Notes under the pieces: generated by a model
Seen by the model: only the letters and a program-made list of their open reading frames with translations
The model's database searches: none
Told to the model about the DNA's origin: nothing
Translations under genes and position numbers: made by a program
Shown here: piece by piece, positions 23,817 to 32,059 of the stretch
Layout of the letters: each line of letters starts with the position of its first letter
Position numbering within the stretch: position 1 is the first letter of the stretch
Source: Eubacteriales bacterium
GTDB lineage: Bacteria; Bacillota; Clostridia; Lachnospirales; Lachnospiraceae
Assembly: GCA_030524545.1 (NCBI GenBank)
Contig: JAUNGM010000018.1
Span: forward strand, 24,020 to 88,019
Direction: 5' to 3'
Length of the DNA stretch: 64,000 nt

Positions 23817-25169
23817 TTGAAAAGAAAAATAGAAGATTCTATTATTAATTTTTGGAAAACAAAAAAAAATAAGGCATTGCTCCTTACCGGAGCCAGACAG
23901 GTTGGAAAAACTTTTATTATCAGACAATGTGCGAAAAAATATTTTCGTTCGTTTATTGAAATAAATTTTCTTGAAAATAAAGATGCGCAGGATTTATTTT
24001 TGGATTTCAGAAATTCAAAGGATATTTTGCTTAGAATATCAGCTCTGGCAAGTCAGCCTATGATAGAAGGAGAAACTCTGATCTTTTTTGATGAGGTGCA
24101 GGAGTGTAAGGAAATTGTAACGGCAATAAAGTTTCTTGTCGAAGAAGGAAGCTATCAATATATACTCAGCGGTTCGCTTCTGGGAGTTGAGCTGAAGGAT
24201 ATACGTTCCATGCCTGTAGGATATATGGACGTGCTGGAAATGTATCCGATGGATTTCGCGGAATTTTGTCAGGCAAACGGAGTGTCGGATAAGGTTTTGA
24301 ATACTTTGAAGGACTGTTACGAAAAAGTGCAGCCTGTAGATACGCTTGTTCACGAAAAAATGATGGAATTGTTCCGATTATATCTTATTGTGGGGGGAAT
24401 GCCGGATGCGGTCCGTATATATTTGGAGACGAATAACCTTCAGGAGGTTGTAAATATACAGAAAAATATCAATATCCTTTACAGAAAGGATATTGCCAAA
24501 TATGACCCTGATAATAAGCTATATCTGGAAGATATCTTTGAATTGATACCAAGTGAATTGAATAGTAAAAACAAGCGGTTTATCTTGAAAAATCTGAATG
24601 AAAACTTCAAATTTTCCAGATATGAGCATAGTTTCTTATGGTTAAGGGATGCTGGTGTGGCATTACCTGTTTTTTGTGCATCCGAACCCAGGGTGCCGCT
24701 TCTGCTTTCAAAAGCAACAAATTTGTTTAAACTGTTTCTGGCGGATGTCGGGTTATTGGCTGCAATGTATATGAATGGACTGCAGATAAAGATTTTAAAG
24801 AGGGAAAAAGATATTAATTTTGGAGCAATTTATGAAAATGCAGTGGCTCAGGAGCTAAAATGCCATGGCTTTGACCTTTACTATTTTAGTAGCAAAAAGC
24901 AGGGGGAATTGGATTTTCTGATTGAATATGAGGGAAATGTTTTGCCCATTGAAGTAAAATCGGGCAAAGATTATACAAGGCATAACGCATTGAATCATAT
25001 CCTGAACCAGGAAATCTATGAAATAGATCAGGCAATTGTTTTCTGCAATGAGAATGTGCGGAAGGAAGGAAAGGTTTTTTACTATCCTGTTTATATGGTG
25101 GGATTTTTGAAAAAAGAAGAGTTAGAGGAAGAATTGATTTATAAACCGGATCTTAGCATTCTTATGTGA
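23817..25169 (+). CDS. AAA-type ATPase with DUF4143 / nuclease-like C-terminus
   Basis: This 450-residue protein starts at a TTG (23817) behind GAGAGGGG. The N-terminal ATPase has Walker A GARQVGKT and Walker B LIFFDEVQE, with a sensor-like YILSGSLLG. The C-terminal part is DUF4143, with ELDFLIEYEGNVLPIEVKSG, a PD-(D/E)xK-like metal/nuclease pattern. These ATPases are common in Bacteroidetes and Firmicutes, often repeated in a genome and of unclear function. Composition is more AT-rich than its neighbours, a hint of transfer. Confidence 0.88.
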   Translation: MKRKIEDSIINFWKTKKNKALLLTGARQVGKTFIIRQCAKKYFRSFIEINFLENKDAQDLFLDFRNSKDILLRISALASQPMIEGETLIFFDEVQECKEIVTAIKFLVEEGSYQYILSGSLLGVELKDIRSMPVGYMDVLEMYPMDFAEFCQANGVSDKVLNTLKDCYEKVQPVDTLVHEKMMELFRLYLIVGGMPDAVRIYLETNNLQEVVNIQKNINILYRKDIAKYDPDNKLYLEDIFELIPSELNSKNKRFILKNLNENFKFSRYEHSFLWLRDAGVALPVFCASEPRVPLLLSKATNLFKLFLADVGLLAAMYMNGLQIKILKREKDINFGAIYENAVAQELKCHGFDLYYFSSKKQGELDFLIEYEGNVLPIEVKSGKDYTRHNALNHILNQEIYEIDQAIVFCNENVRKEGKVFYYPVYMVGFLKKEELEEELIYKPDLSILM

Positions 25170-25231
25170 CTTTTGAGTGGTTAAATGTTATACTGATAAT
25201 CTACAGCATATCAGGAAGGGCATAAGGGCAC

Positions 25232-26146
25232 ATGAGTAAGAAACCACAAAAAAGACGAAAAAGTACAAAAGCAGCGAAAAGCTCCAAAGCAGCAGACCGG
25301 CTAAATGCTTTTTGCAGAGTTTTCCTGTTATTACTGACGGCAATTGCCGGATTCTCCGGGTATGATTATTACCAGACGGGAAATTTCACAAATACCATAA
25401 AAACGGCAGGAAGGATCGCGGATTATATCGGGGAGCTGCCGGAGCAGGCGTCATGGCTTGGAGAGCAGGCGGGAAATCTTCCGGAGCGGGCAGAAAGGCT
25501 TGGAGAGCAGGCCGGAAATTTTCTGGAGCAGATTCTCGGCGGCTCGGAGAAGGTTGGCAATGTCAGCAGCCTGAAAGAAATCCCGGAATATACCGGAGAT
25601 CCATATGTTACGGTGAATGGCAATGTTCCGTCCTTTACAGAGGAGGAAAAAGCCGCGGAGCCGTATGAATTTTACAGTGAGCTGGACAGCCTTGGGCGGT
25701 GCGGCTATGCGGAAGCGAAAATCAGCAGGTCGCTGATGCCCACGGAAGAACGGGGCGCTATCGGAATGGTGAAGCCTTCCGGCTGGCATACGGTGAAGTA
25801 TGACACCATAGACGGAAAGTATCTGTACAACCGCTGCCATCTCATCGGTTATCAGCTTACTGCAGAAAATGCAAATGAGAGAAACCTGATCACAGGTACC
25901 AGATATCTGAATGTCACAGGAATGCTTCCATGGGAAAACATGGTGGCCGATTATATCCGGGAAACCGGGAATCAGGTGATGTACCGTGTCACCCCCATTT
26001 ATGAAGGAAATGACCTGGTAGCCAGGGGGGTTCAGATGGAAGCGGAATCCCTGGGCAGCGATGAAATATACTTTCATATCTTCGTATTTAATATACAGCC
26101 GGGGATAGGGATCGATTATGCGGACGGCAGCAGTTGGATGGAGTAA
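25232..26146 (+). CDS. Membrane-anchored DNA/RNA non-specific endonuclease (EndA-like)
   Basis: This 304-residue protein has a very basic N-terminus (KKPQKRRKSTKAAKSSKAA), a membrane helix near residues 29-47, then a linker with two 14-residue near-repeats (LPEQASWLGEQAGN and LPERAERLGEQAGN). The nuclease domain follows (~residues 110-300): YNRCHLIGYQL carries the presumed catalytic His (DRGH in classical EndA/NucA), and ERNLITGTRYLNVTGM matches the family's metal-site helix. The protein would be anchored outside the membrane and degrade extracellular or incoming DNA. Confidence 0.85.
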   Translation: MSKKPQKRRKSTKAAKSSKAADRLNAFCRVFLLLLTAIAGFSGYDYYQTGNFTNTIKTAGRIADYIGELPEQASWLGEQAGNLPERAERLGEQAGNFLEQILGGSEKVGNVSSLKEIPEYTGDPYVTVNGNVPSFTEEEKAAEPYEFYSELDSLGRCGYAEAKISRSLMPTEERGAIGMVKPSGWHTVKYDTIDGKYLYNRCHLIGYQLTAENANERNLITGTRYLNVTGMLPWENMVADYIRETGNQVMYRVTPIYEGNDLVARGVQMEAESLGSDEIYFHIFVFNIQPGIGIDYADGSSWME

Positions 26147-26255
26147 ACCAGAGCTTTTGGGGAATTTGGGTTGTATTGCAGGGAGAAGAAGGATAAAATG
26201 TAACTGGATAACGTGGTGACAGCAAACGAAAAAATAAAAAGGAAAGAGGATACAT

Positions 26256-27074
26256 ATGGTACATGAAAAATTGAAAATTCAGTTGCCGGGATCTTTCTGG
26301 CAGGCAGATTTATATACTTATTTTTTGGATAATTCGATCGAACTTCATCCAAACAGAACACGTCCGGTCATTATCATCTGTCCGGGAGGCGGATATCATA
26401 TGACCTCTGACAGAGAGGCAGAAGGAATTGCCATACAGTTCCTTGCCGCAGGTTTTCATGCGGCGGTTCTGCGTTATAGTGTGGAACCGGCACGCTATCC
26501 GGAGGCTCTTGGGCAGCTTGCCAAAACCATTCTGTTTTTAAGGGAAAATGCGGAAAAATATCATATTGATAAAGATAAGATCATTGTTCAGGGTTCCTCA
26601 GCGGGAGGACATCTGGCTGCCAGTATGGGAGTTTTTTGGAATAAACCGTTCCTGGCAGAACGTCTTGGAACAGATTCAGAAATGTTAAGACCTAACGGGC
26701 TTATTTTGAGCTATCCGGTGATTTCGTCGGGGAAAATGGCACATGTGGGTTCTTTTGAGAATCTTCTTGGAGAGGATTATCGTGATGAAGAAAAGCGAAG
26801 GAGCATGTCACTGGAACTGTGCGTGACAAAGGATACGCCGAAGACCTTTTTGTGGCATACGGCTCCGGACGATACAGTTCCGGTAGAAAATTCCCTGCTG
26901 TTTTTCCAGGCCCTTCATAAACTGGGCATTCCGACAGAAATGCATATCTATCCTGTAGGCGGCCATGGACTTGGCCTTGCCAATGAGGAGACAAGCAGTG
27001 ACGATGGCTATGGTGTACAGGAAGAGTGTCAGTCATGGATAGAGCTGGCGTGTGACTGGATCAGACACTTATAA
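26256..27074 (+). CDS. Alpha/beta hydrolase, carbohydrate esterase-like
   Basis: This 272-residue alpha/beta hydrolase has the oxyanion-hole motif CPGGGYHMTSDRE, the nucleophile elbow GSSAGGHLA, an acid region with WHTAPDDTVPVENS, and a catalytic His in VGGHGLGLANEE. The arrangement fits BD-FAE/axe-type acetyl or feruloyl esterases acting on glycans. It has no signal peptide and is probably cytoplasmic, removing acyl groups from imported sugars. RBS AAAGAGG lies before the ATG. Confidence 0.85.
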   Translation: MVHEKLKIQLPGSFWQADLYTYFLDNSIELHPNRTRPVIIICPGGGYHMTSDREAEGIAIQFLAAGFHAAVLRYSVEPARYPEALGQLAKTILFLRENAEKYHIDKDKIIVQGSSAGGHLAASMGVFWNKPFLAERLGTDSEMLRPNGLILSYPVISSGKMAHVGSFENLLGEDYRDEEKRRSMSLELCVTKDTPKTFLWHTAPDDTVPVENSLLFFQALHKLGIPTEMHIYPVGGHGLGLANEETSSDDGYGVQEECQSWIELACDWIRHL

Positions 27075-27080
27075 GACGCA

Positions 27081-27119
27081 AAAAGCTCCCTCATTCCTAA
27101 AAAGGAACAGGGAGCTTTT
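27081..27119. terminator. Bidirectional terminator between the esterase and purC
   Basis: A perfect 11-base stem (AAAAGCTCCCT/AGGGAGCTTTT), flanked by A-runs and T-runs, lies between two converging genes and can stop transcription from both sides. Confidence 0.85.
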
Positions 27120-27128
27120 ATTAAGTGA

Positions 27129-28004
27129 TTAAAGAGCCTTGCCTGTCAGCATTTCATATGCCTGCAGATACTTAGCGATTGTTTTATCAACGATATCCTG
27201 CGGCAGTGTCCAGTCATTGCCCGGGTTTGCTTTCAGCCAGTCGCGGGCAAACTGTTTGTCAAAGGACGGCTGTCCGTGACCTGGTTCATAGCCGTCTGCC
27301 GGCCAGAAACGGGAGCTGTCAGGTGTCAGCATCTCATCGCCGATTACGATATTTCCATTTTCGTCAAGACCGAACTCGAACTTGGTATCAGCAATGATGA
27401 TACCGCGGCTGAGAGCGTAGTCCGCGCATTTCTTATACAGGGCGATGGTACAGTCGCGCAGCTTTGCTGCATATTCTTCGCCTTTGCCCGGGAAATATTT
27501 TTCCAGATGGGCGATGCTCTGCTCGTAGGAGATGTTTTCGTCATGGTCACCGATCTCGGCCTTGGTGGATGGTGTGTAGATCGGCTCAGGCAGCTTGTCA
27601 GATTCTTTCAGGCCTTCCGGCAGTTTGATTCCGCATACGGTTCCTGTTTTCTGATAGCTTGCCCATCCGCTTCCGGTGATATAGCCGCGGACAATACATT
27701 CGATCGGAAGCATTTCCAGTTTCCGGCACATCATGCTGTTGCCGTCAAACTGCGGCTGCCGGAAAAATTCCGGCATGTCTTTTACATCTACGGAAATCAT
27801 ATGGTTGGGAAGAATATCTTCTGTCAGGTCAAACCAGAATTTTGACATCTGAGTAAGTACGGTTCCCTTCTTCGTTACATTGTTGTTCAGGATGACATCA
27901 AAGCAGCTTATGCGGTCAGTGGCAACCATGATCAGGCTGTCTCCATTGTCATAAATCTCCCTGACTTTACCTTCTTTAATAGGTTTCATTACTTCAGTAC
28001 TCAT
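27129..28004 (-). CDS. purC: SAICAR synthetase
   Basis: This 291-residue enzyme has the PurC signatures: an N-terminal KEGKVREIYD, ATDRISCFDVILNN, PIECIVRGYITGSGW and a C-terminal IIADTKFEFG followed by DEMLTPDSSRFW. It joins CAIR and aspartate using ATP to make SAICAR in purine synthesis. Length is that of the longer (about 290-300 residue) subfamily. The gene stands alone; the start at 28004 follows a GGAG-type site on the minus strand. No purine riboswitch was recognised upstream. Confidence 0.96.
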   Translation of the reverse strand: MSTEVMKPIKEGKVREIYDNGDSLIMVATDRISCFDVILNNNVTKKGTVLTQMSKFWFDLTEDILPNHMISVDVKDMPEFFRQPQFDGNSMMCRKLEMLPIECIVRGYITGSGWASYQKTGTVCGIKLPEGLKESDKLPEPIYTPSTKAEIGDHDENISYEQSIAHLEKYFPGKGEEYAAKLRDCTIALYKKCADYALSRGIIIADTKFEFGLDENGNIVIGDEMLTPDSSRFWPADGYEPGHGQPSFDKQFARDWLKANPGNDWTLPQDIVDKTIAKYLQAYEMLTGKAL

Positions 28005-28036
28005 ATGGCCACTCCAGTCTTTTTATAAAATATTTT

Positions 28037-28460
28037 CGTAACTATTCAGTAGCCACTATCTGTGAGGGTACTGAACAGATACATATTTTCTTTTACCATA
28101 ATTAGTTAAACAGATTTCTCCCCAAAAATCAATAGTATTTTACAAGGCATCGCGGAAAAATTTAGAATCTCTGTTGTAATGATGCCGGACTATTTGCTGA
28201 GACTTATTGAACTTCTGCGATATAATATATTTATGGCAAAAATGCTGGTAAGATGTGATTCAGAGGGGAGACTGTATTTATATGATTTTGTAAGAACAAA
28301 AAAAGAAACGAGCAGCCCGCCTGAGTAATAAAACTGTACGGTTCGCCGTAGGAGACAAAGAAGATTTACTGAAACTCAGCGAAATGGAAGAAGTATATGT
28401 GATCGATGCGGAAGAATACCGATAGGAACAATTAGAAAAACGTAACTATTCAGTATCCAC
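28037..28460. repeat. Direct repeat pair flanking a decayed region
   Basis: CGTAACTATTCAGTA occurs at 28037-28051 and 28441-28455; both continue with one variable base then CCAC. The left copy can also pair with a nearby TACTGAAC (28070s) as a small inverted repeat. The ~490-base gap between purC and the RpiR gene holds these repeats, the frameshifted small gene and a terminator, and nothing else recognisable. It may be a trace of a small inserted or excised element. Confidence 0.5.
28233..28425 (+). pseudogene. Small gene split by a frameshift at a poly-A run
   Basis: The ATG at 28233 opens MAKMLVRCDSEGRLYLYDFV and then hits a stop at 28326. Another frame continues as LSNKTVRFAVGDKEDLLKLS, then EMEEVYVIDAEEYR to a stop at 28423. 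The frames join cleanly if one base is removed in the run of seven A near 28300, giving a 63-residue protein. It resembles a short antitoxin- or SpoVT/AbrB-like protein, though I do not recognise it firmly. It may be a true pseudogene, a homopolymer sequencing error or programmed frameshifting. Confidence 0.45.
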
Positions 28461-28470
28461 ACAGATACGA

Positions 28471-28511
28471 AAAAGCTGCTGTAAACCCAAAGGGCTTACA
28501 GCAGCTTTTTT
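28471..28511. terminator. Terminator at the 3' end of the RpiR regulator gene
   Basis: AAAGCTGCTGTAAACCC pairs with GGGCTTACAGCAGCTTT with one mismatch, flanked by A- and T-runs. The regulator's stop codon (28496-28498, minus strand) lies inside the stem, a compact arrangement seen again at 52186-52220. Confidence 0.8.
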
Positions 28512-29353
28512 GCGATCGCTTCGGCAGTGGAAGAACGTGCCGCAGCGCAGATCTCAGGATTTTTTTTGCAGAAGCAGTAGAACAGGCAGTCAATCAGGAA
28601 CATCTGCCCGACCTTGGCGGCGATGGAGCCGGACTGGAGCGGGCTTTCGTTGTAGCCGCATACAAGCACGACCTCGGCAAACTCCGCTGCACGGGAGGTA
28701 GGGAAATGTGTGATCAGAATGACAGGAATCTTTCTGCTTTTGGCAATCTGCATGACATCCTCCATATCCTTGGTGGAACCGGAATAGGAGAAGAATAAAA
28801 TGGAATCCTCAGGAGTGGCAAGTGATGCAGCCATGGCCTGCATATGGGAATCCGAAATATGGATAAAACGGGAGTCAGCGGTGGAAAAACGTGCCCACGC
28901 TTCCATGGCCATGACCATACTTCCGCCGTGCCCGAAACAGTAGACACGGTTGGATGCGGAAAGGATATCCACGGCCTTTCGGATGGACTTTTCATCCAGC
29001 ATTTCCAGAGTTTCATTAATGGAGACAATATTGGCAGCATGTATTTTATGGAAAATGCTGTCGATACTGTCTTCGGAGGTGATGGGTGATGCGGAATCAA
29101 TAGGTTCTCCAAGGTCTGTAACCTGGTCAACCTTGGCAAGCGCCAGTTTAAAATCGTTGTATCCGGAGAGTCCGAGTCCGCGGCAGAAACGGGTGATGGT
29201 TGCTTCGGAAACTCCGCTGTTCTCCGCCAGAGCGGAAATAGACAGGTATTGCGTCTCGGATGAGTGTTTAAAAAGATAGTCTGCCAGCTTTTTGCCTAAA
29301 GGGGTAAGAGAATGGTAGTGATTCGTAATCGCTTCCATGATATTTTCTGCCAA
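28496..29353 (-). CDS. MurR/RpiR-family regulator of the sialic-acid genes
   Basis: The start is taken as the TTG at 29353, eight bases after AAGGAGG on the minus strand; the open frame extends to 29398 without a better site. The ~285-residue protein has an N-terminal HTH_6 domain (LTPLGKKLADYLF, then ISALAENSGVSEATITRFCR) and a C-terminal SIS domain (VYCFGHGGSMVMAMEAWARF, DSILFFSYSGSTKD) that binds a phosphosugar. RpiR proteins in nan clusters sense ManNAc-6-P or a related aminosugar phosphate. It follows the ROK kinase by 19 bases in one operon. Confidence 0.92.
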   Translation of the reverse strand: MAENIMEAITNHYHSLTPLGKKLADYLFKHSSETQYLSISALAENSGVSEATITRFCRGLGLSGYNDFKLALAKVDQVTDLGEPIDSASPITSEDSIDSIFHKIHAANIVSINETLEMLDEKSIRKAVDILSASNRVYCFGHGGSMVMAMEAWARFSTADSRFIHISDSHMQAMAASLATPEDSILFFSYSGSTKDMEDVMQIAKSRKIPVILITHFPTSRAAEFAEVVLVCGYNESPLQSGSIAAKVGQMFLIDCLFYCFCKKNPEICAAARSSTAEAIAKKLL

Positions 29354-29372
29354 AAGAAAACCCTCCTTTCTT

Positions 29373-30254
29373 TCAGTGGGAATCCAGGACTGCTGCACCC
29401 AGCATTCCCGCCTGATTGCCGAGCTTTGCCTTCTCGATCTTTACATGGCGGAAGCTTGGCATGATATTTTCGTACAGTTTTTCGCGGATATGGTTAAGAA
29501 CATACGGCTGTTCCATCACGCCGCCTCCAAGGATGATACAGGAGGGATTCAGCATGTGTGTAATAATGATCAGGCCGTTTACGATTTCCATGATCCAGTT
29601 GTCTATGATGTTTTTGACTGCAGGCTCATCCATGCGGGCAAAAATAAGGCGGCCGTTGGAAAGTGTACTGTCAGCTTCCATGGCACGTTTCACCAGGGCA
29701 GTGGTGGAAGCATACCGTTCATAACAGCCGGAAAACATGTCCTTATGCGGGTCGCGTTCCTCAGGATGTACCACAATAGCACCGAATTCGCCTGCGGAGA
29801 AGCTGCATCCGGAATAGAGCTGCCCTTTGATAAAGATCGCGCCGCCTACGCCTGTCCCGTATGTCAGGCAGGCAAAATTGTCATGTCCTTTCCCTGCGCC
29901 GAAAACAGCCTCTCCAATAGCTGCGGCATTGACGTCATTCTGGACGGAAACAGGTACCCGGAAGGCTTCTTCCATAATATCCTTCAGCCGCGTACCCGTA
30001 TAGCCGGGGATATTTTCGTTTGCATAAATAATGCTTCCGTCTGTGGGATTCACCTGCCCTGCTGTGCTGATTCCGATTCTGTCAAAGGTATGGGTTCTCC
30101 TGTAGTCTGCGATAATGGCCTTGGCCCGCTCTACAACATGTGAGCCGCCCTGCAGGGCTTCTGTGGGAGTTTCTCTGATATCGGATAAAGTGCCGTTTTC
30201 ATAGATAGCGGACTTCATTGCCGTACCTCCGATATCAAGAACCATGATTCCCAT
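29373..30254 (-). CDS. nanK: ROK-family kinase, probable N-acetylmannosamine kinase
   Basis: The start is the ATG at 30254 behind AAGGAGG (minus strand). This 293-residue protein has the phosphate loop VLDIGGTAMKSA, the catalytic Asp in SVQNDVNAAAIGEA, the ROK segment CLTYGTGVGGAIF and IILGGGVMEQ. The CxCGxxGCxE zinc motif of many ROK kinases is missing; the matching stretch reads FSGCYERYAST, as in zinc-free ROK kinases. In this context it most likely phosphorylates ManNAc to ManNAc-6-P, the substrate of NanE. Substrate is inferred from neighbours. Confidence 0.85.
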   Translation of the reverse strand: MGIMVLDIGGTAMKSAIYENGTLSDIRETPTEALQGGSHVVERAKAIIADYRRTHTFDRIGISTAGQVNPTDGSIIYANENIPGYTGTRLKDIMEEAFRVPVSVQNDVNAAAIGEAVFGAGKGHDNFACLTYGTGVGGAIFIKGQLYSGCSFSAGEFGAIVVHPEERDPHKDMFSGCYERYASTTALVKRAMEADSTLSNGRLIFARMDEPAVKNIIDNWIMEIVNGLIIITHMLNPSCIILGGGVMEQPYVLNHIREKLYENIMPSFRHVKIEKAKLGNQAGMLGAAVLDSH

Positions 30255-30374
30255 AAAAATTCCTCCTTTCCGTATCCTATGTGAAATTTTCTTAAAAAAA
30301 GCAGCTTTTAAGTAATAGTCTTTGTGAATACTATACCATAACAGCAATGTAATTTCAATAAAACTGCAAAAAAT

Positions 30375-30386
30375 TTTCAATTGAAA
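30375..30386. promoter_or_regulatory. Candidate operator in the divergent nan intergenic region
   Basis: TTTCAATTGAAA is a perfect 12-base palindrome about 30 bases upstream of the -35 box of the transport operon, in the 336-base gap between the divergent kinase and binding-protein genes. Similar TGAAA/TTTCA half-sites nearby (GAAATTTTC at 30282-30290) fit RpiR-type operators. The rest of this gap is AT-rich leader and promoter sequence. Confidence 0.5.
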
Positions 30387-30416
30387 TAAAAAATGAAAAT
30401 TATTTTTAAAAACATA

Positions 30417-30445
30417 TTGACAAATGGTGCAGTTGACGTTAGAAT
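30417..30445 (+). promoter_or_regulatory. Promoter of the sialic-acid transport operon
   Basis: A consensus -35 box TTGACA (30417-30422), a 17-base spacer and TAGAAT (30440-30445) form a strong sigma-A-type promoter about 145 bases before the binding-protein start. This leaves a ~140-base leader. Confidence 0.7.
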
Positions 30446-30590
30446 CTAGGCATAAGGTTAAAAAATGATTGCTATGTCCGGACATTAAGATCACAAGCAG
30501 GAATGCAGTTCCTTCATCCCGGTGTCATGAACCGCAGGACGGAGGAGAAACAAATCAGTTCATAATTAAAAGGAAAGAGAGGGTATATTT

Positions 30591-31859
30591 ATGAAATATC
30601 GTAAAATTATTGCGTTGGCAGTAGCAGCCAGCATGGTAGTACCGACCACTGTTTTCGCCGCAGAAGGTGAAGCAGCCGCCGCTGATATCACTCTTTGGAC
30701 TTACCCGATTGGAAGTTGGGGAGACTCCGCTACAGTTGATGGCCTGATTGCCAGCTTTAATGAGAAATATCCGGACATTCACGTAACAGTAGAATACCTG
30801 GATTACACCAACGGCGACGACCAGATCAATACCGCGATCGAAGGCGGACAGGCACCGGATATTGTTCTTGAAGGACCGGAGCGTCTGGTAGCTAACTGGG
30901 GAGCGAAAGGCCTGATGGTTGACCTTGCTGACCTTTGGACAGATGAAGCCAAAGAAGCGATCTACGATTCCGTAGAAAATGCATGCCAGAACAATGATGG
31001 TGTATTTTATGAATATCCTCTGTGTATGACCGCACACACAATGGCGATCAACAGAGATATCTTTGAAGCAGCAGACGCACTTCAGTATCTTGATGAAGAG
31101 ACACGTACATGGACAACTGAGAACTTCCAGAAGGCAGTTCAGGCAGTTTATGATTCCGGACAGCAGAACGTAGGCGCTGTATACTGCAGCGGCCAGGGCG
31201 GCGACCAGGGAACCCGTGCTCTGATCAACAACCTGTACGGCGGTACCTTCACTAATGCAGAACATACCGAGTACACAGCGAACAGCGAAGAAAACATTAA
31301 AGCTCTTGAGCTTCTGAAATCCATGGATGGTATTAACTTTGACGCTTCCATCGCAGGCGGCGACGAAATTAACCTGTTCTGCAACGGCACTCTGGCAATG
31401 GCATTCTGCTGGAACGTAGCTCAGGAAAACAATAACAAAGACAACATTACTTTCGACGCTCTGCCAATGGCATTCCCGACTGATTCCGGCGAACCGCAGC
31501 TTTGCGGCGGTATCTGGGGCTTCGGTATCTTCAATAACGGAGATGACGCTAAGATCGCAGCAGCTAAGACATTTATCGATTTCATGGCTAACGATGAAAC
31601 ACAGGTAGTAGACAGCGTTAAAGCATCCAGCTACTGGCCGGTAAAAGATCTTGGAAACATCTATGAAGGCGATGAACTTATGACCGAATATTCTACCTTT
31701 ATCCAGTACATGGGCGACTACTATCAGGTAGTTGGCGGATGGGCAGAAGCTCGTACAGCATGGTGGAATATGCTTCAGCAGGTTGGCTCCGGCACAGACG
31801 TTTCTGCAGCAGTTGAAGAATTCGTAACTACTGCAAATGCAGCTGCATCTGCACAGTAA
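30591..31859 (+). CDS. Sugar ABC transporter binding protein, probable sialic-acid type
   Basis: This 422-residue SBP_bac_1-type protein has an N-terminal signal (KYRKIIALAVAASMVV then PTTVFAAEG). A cleavage site after VFA is likely, with no lipobox cysteine. The mature part has ITLWTYPIGSWGDSATVDGL, the family's NEKYPDIHVTVEYLDYT and GQAPDIVLEGPERL, and later FMANDETQVVDSVKASS. It resembles the binding proteins of SAT2-type sialic-acid importers in gut Lachnospiraceae, such as that of Ruminococcus gnavus. Ligand is inferred from the nan genes around it. RBS AAAGAGAGG. Confidence 0.88.
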   Translation: MKYRKIIALAVAASMVVPTTVFAAEGEAAAADITLWTYPIGSWGDSATVDGLIASFNEKYPDIHVTVEYLDYTNGDDQINTAIEGGQAPDIVLEGPERLVANWGAKGLMVDLADLWTDEAKEAIYDSVENACQNNDGVFYEYPLCMTAHTMAINRDIFEAADALQYLDEETRTWTTENFQKAVQAVYDSGQQNVGAVYCSGQGGDQGTRALINNLYGGTFTNAEHTEYTANSEENIKALELLKSMDGINFDASIAGGDEINLFCNGTLAMAFCWNVAQENNNKDNITFDALPMAFPTDSGEPQLCGGIWGFGIFNNGDDAKIAAAKTFIDFMANDETQVVDSVKASSYWPVKDLGNIYEGDELMTEYSTFIQYMGDYYQVVGGWAEARTAWWNMLQQVGSGTDVSAAVEEFVTTANAAASAQ

Positions 31860-31956
31860 TTGGAACACAGAAATAGCAAGTAATATGTAATTTCAGTATG
31901 AGTGGATTTTGTTTCTAGGGCGGATGTGCCGTAACAGTCCCTTAATGTGAAATCGC

Positions 31957-31995
31957 GCACCCTTCCTGTATATTCGTGCGGGAAGGGTGCTTTTT
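31957..31995 (+). terminator. Internal terminator/attenuator between binding protein and permease
   Basis: A perfect 10-base stem (GCACCCTTCC/GGAAGGGTGC) with a 14-base loop is followed by TTTTT, about 65 bases before the first permease gene. Partial termination here would give more binding-protein mRNA than permease mRNA, a common arrangement in ABC operons. Confidence 0.8.
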
Positions 31996-32059
31996 GTCTA
32001 TAATCAGGTATCTTTTAGGGGGGATTCTGATTATATCGTCTGGAAAGGAGGAGTATGTT

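Noticed and set aside
23817-26146. ATPase plus nuclease as a defence island
   Set aside because: The nuclease is a membrane-anchored EndA-type enzyme with its own upstream gap, and there are no other defence genes, so linkage is weak.
30555-31868. Long minus-strand frame opposite the sialic-acid binding protein
   Set aside because: Cys/Phe/Val-rich shadow of a strongly expressed plus-strand gene with signal peptide and good RBS.
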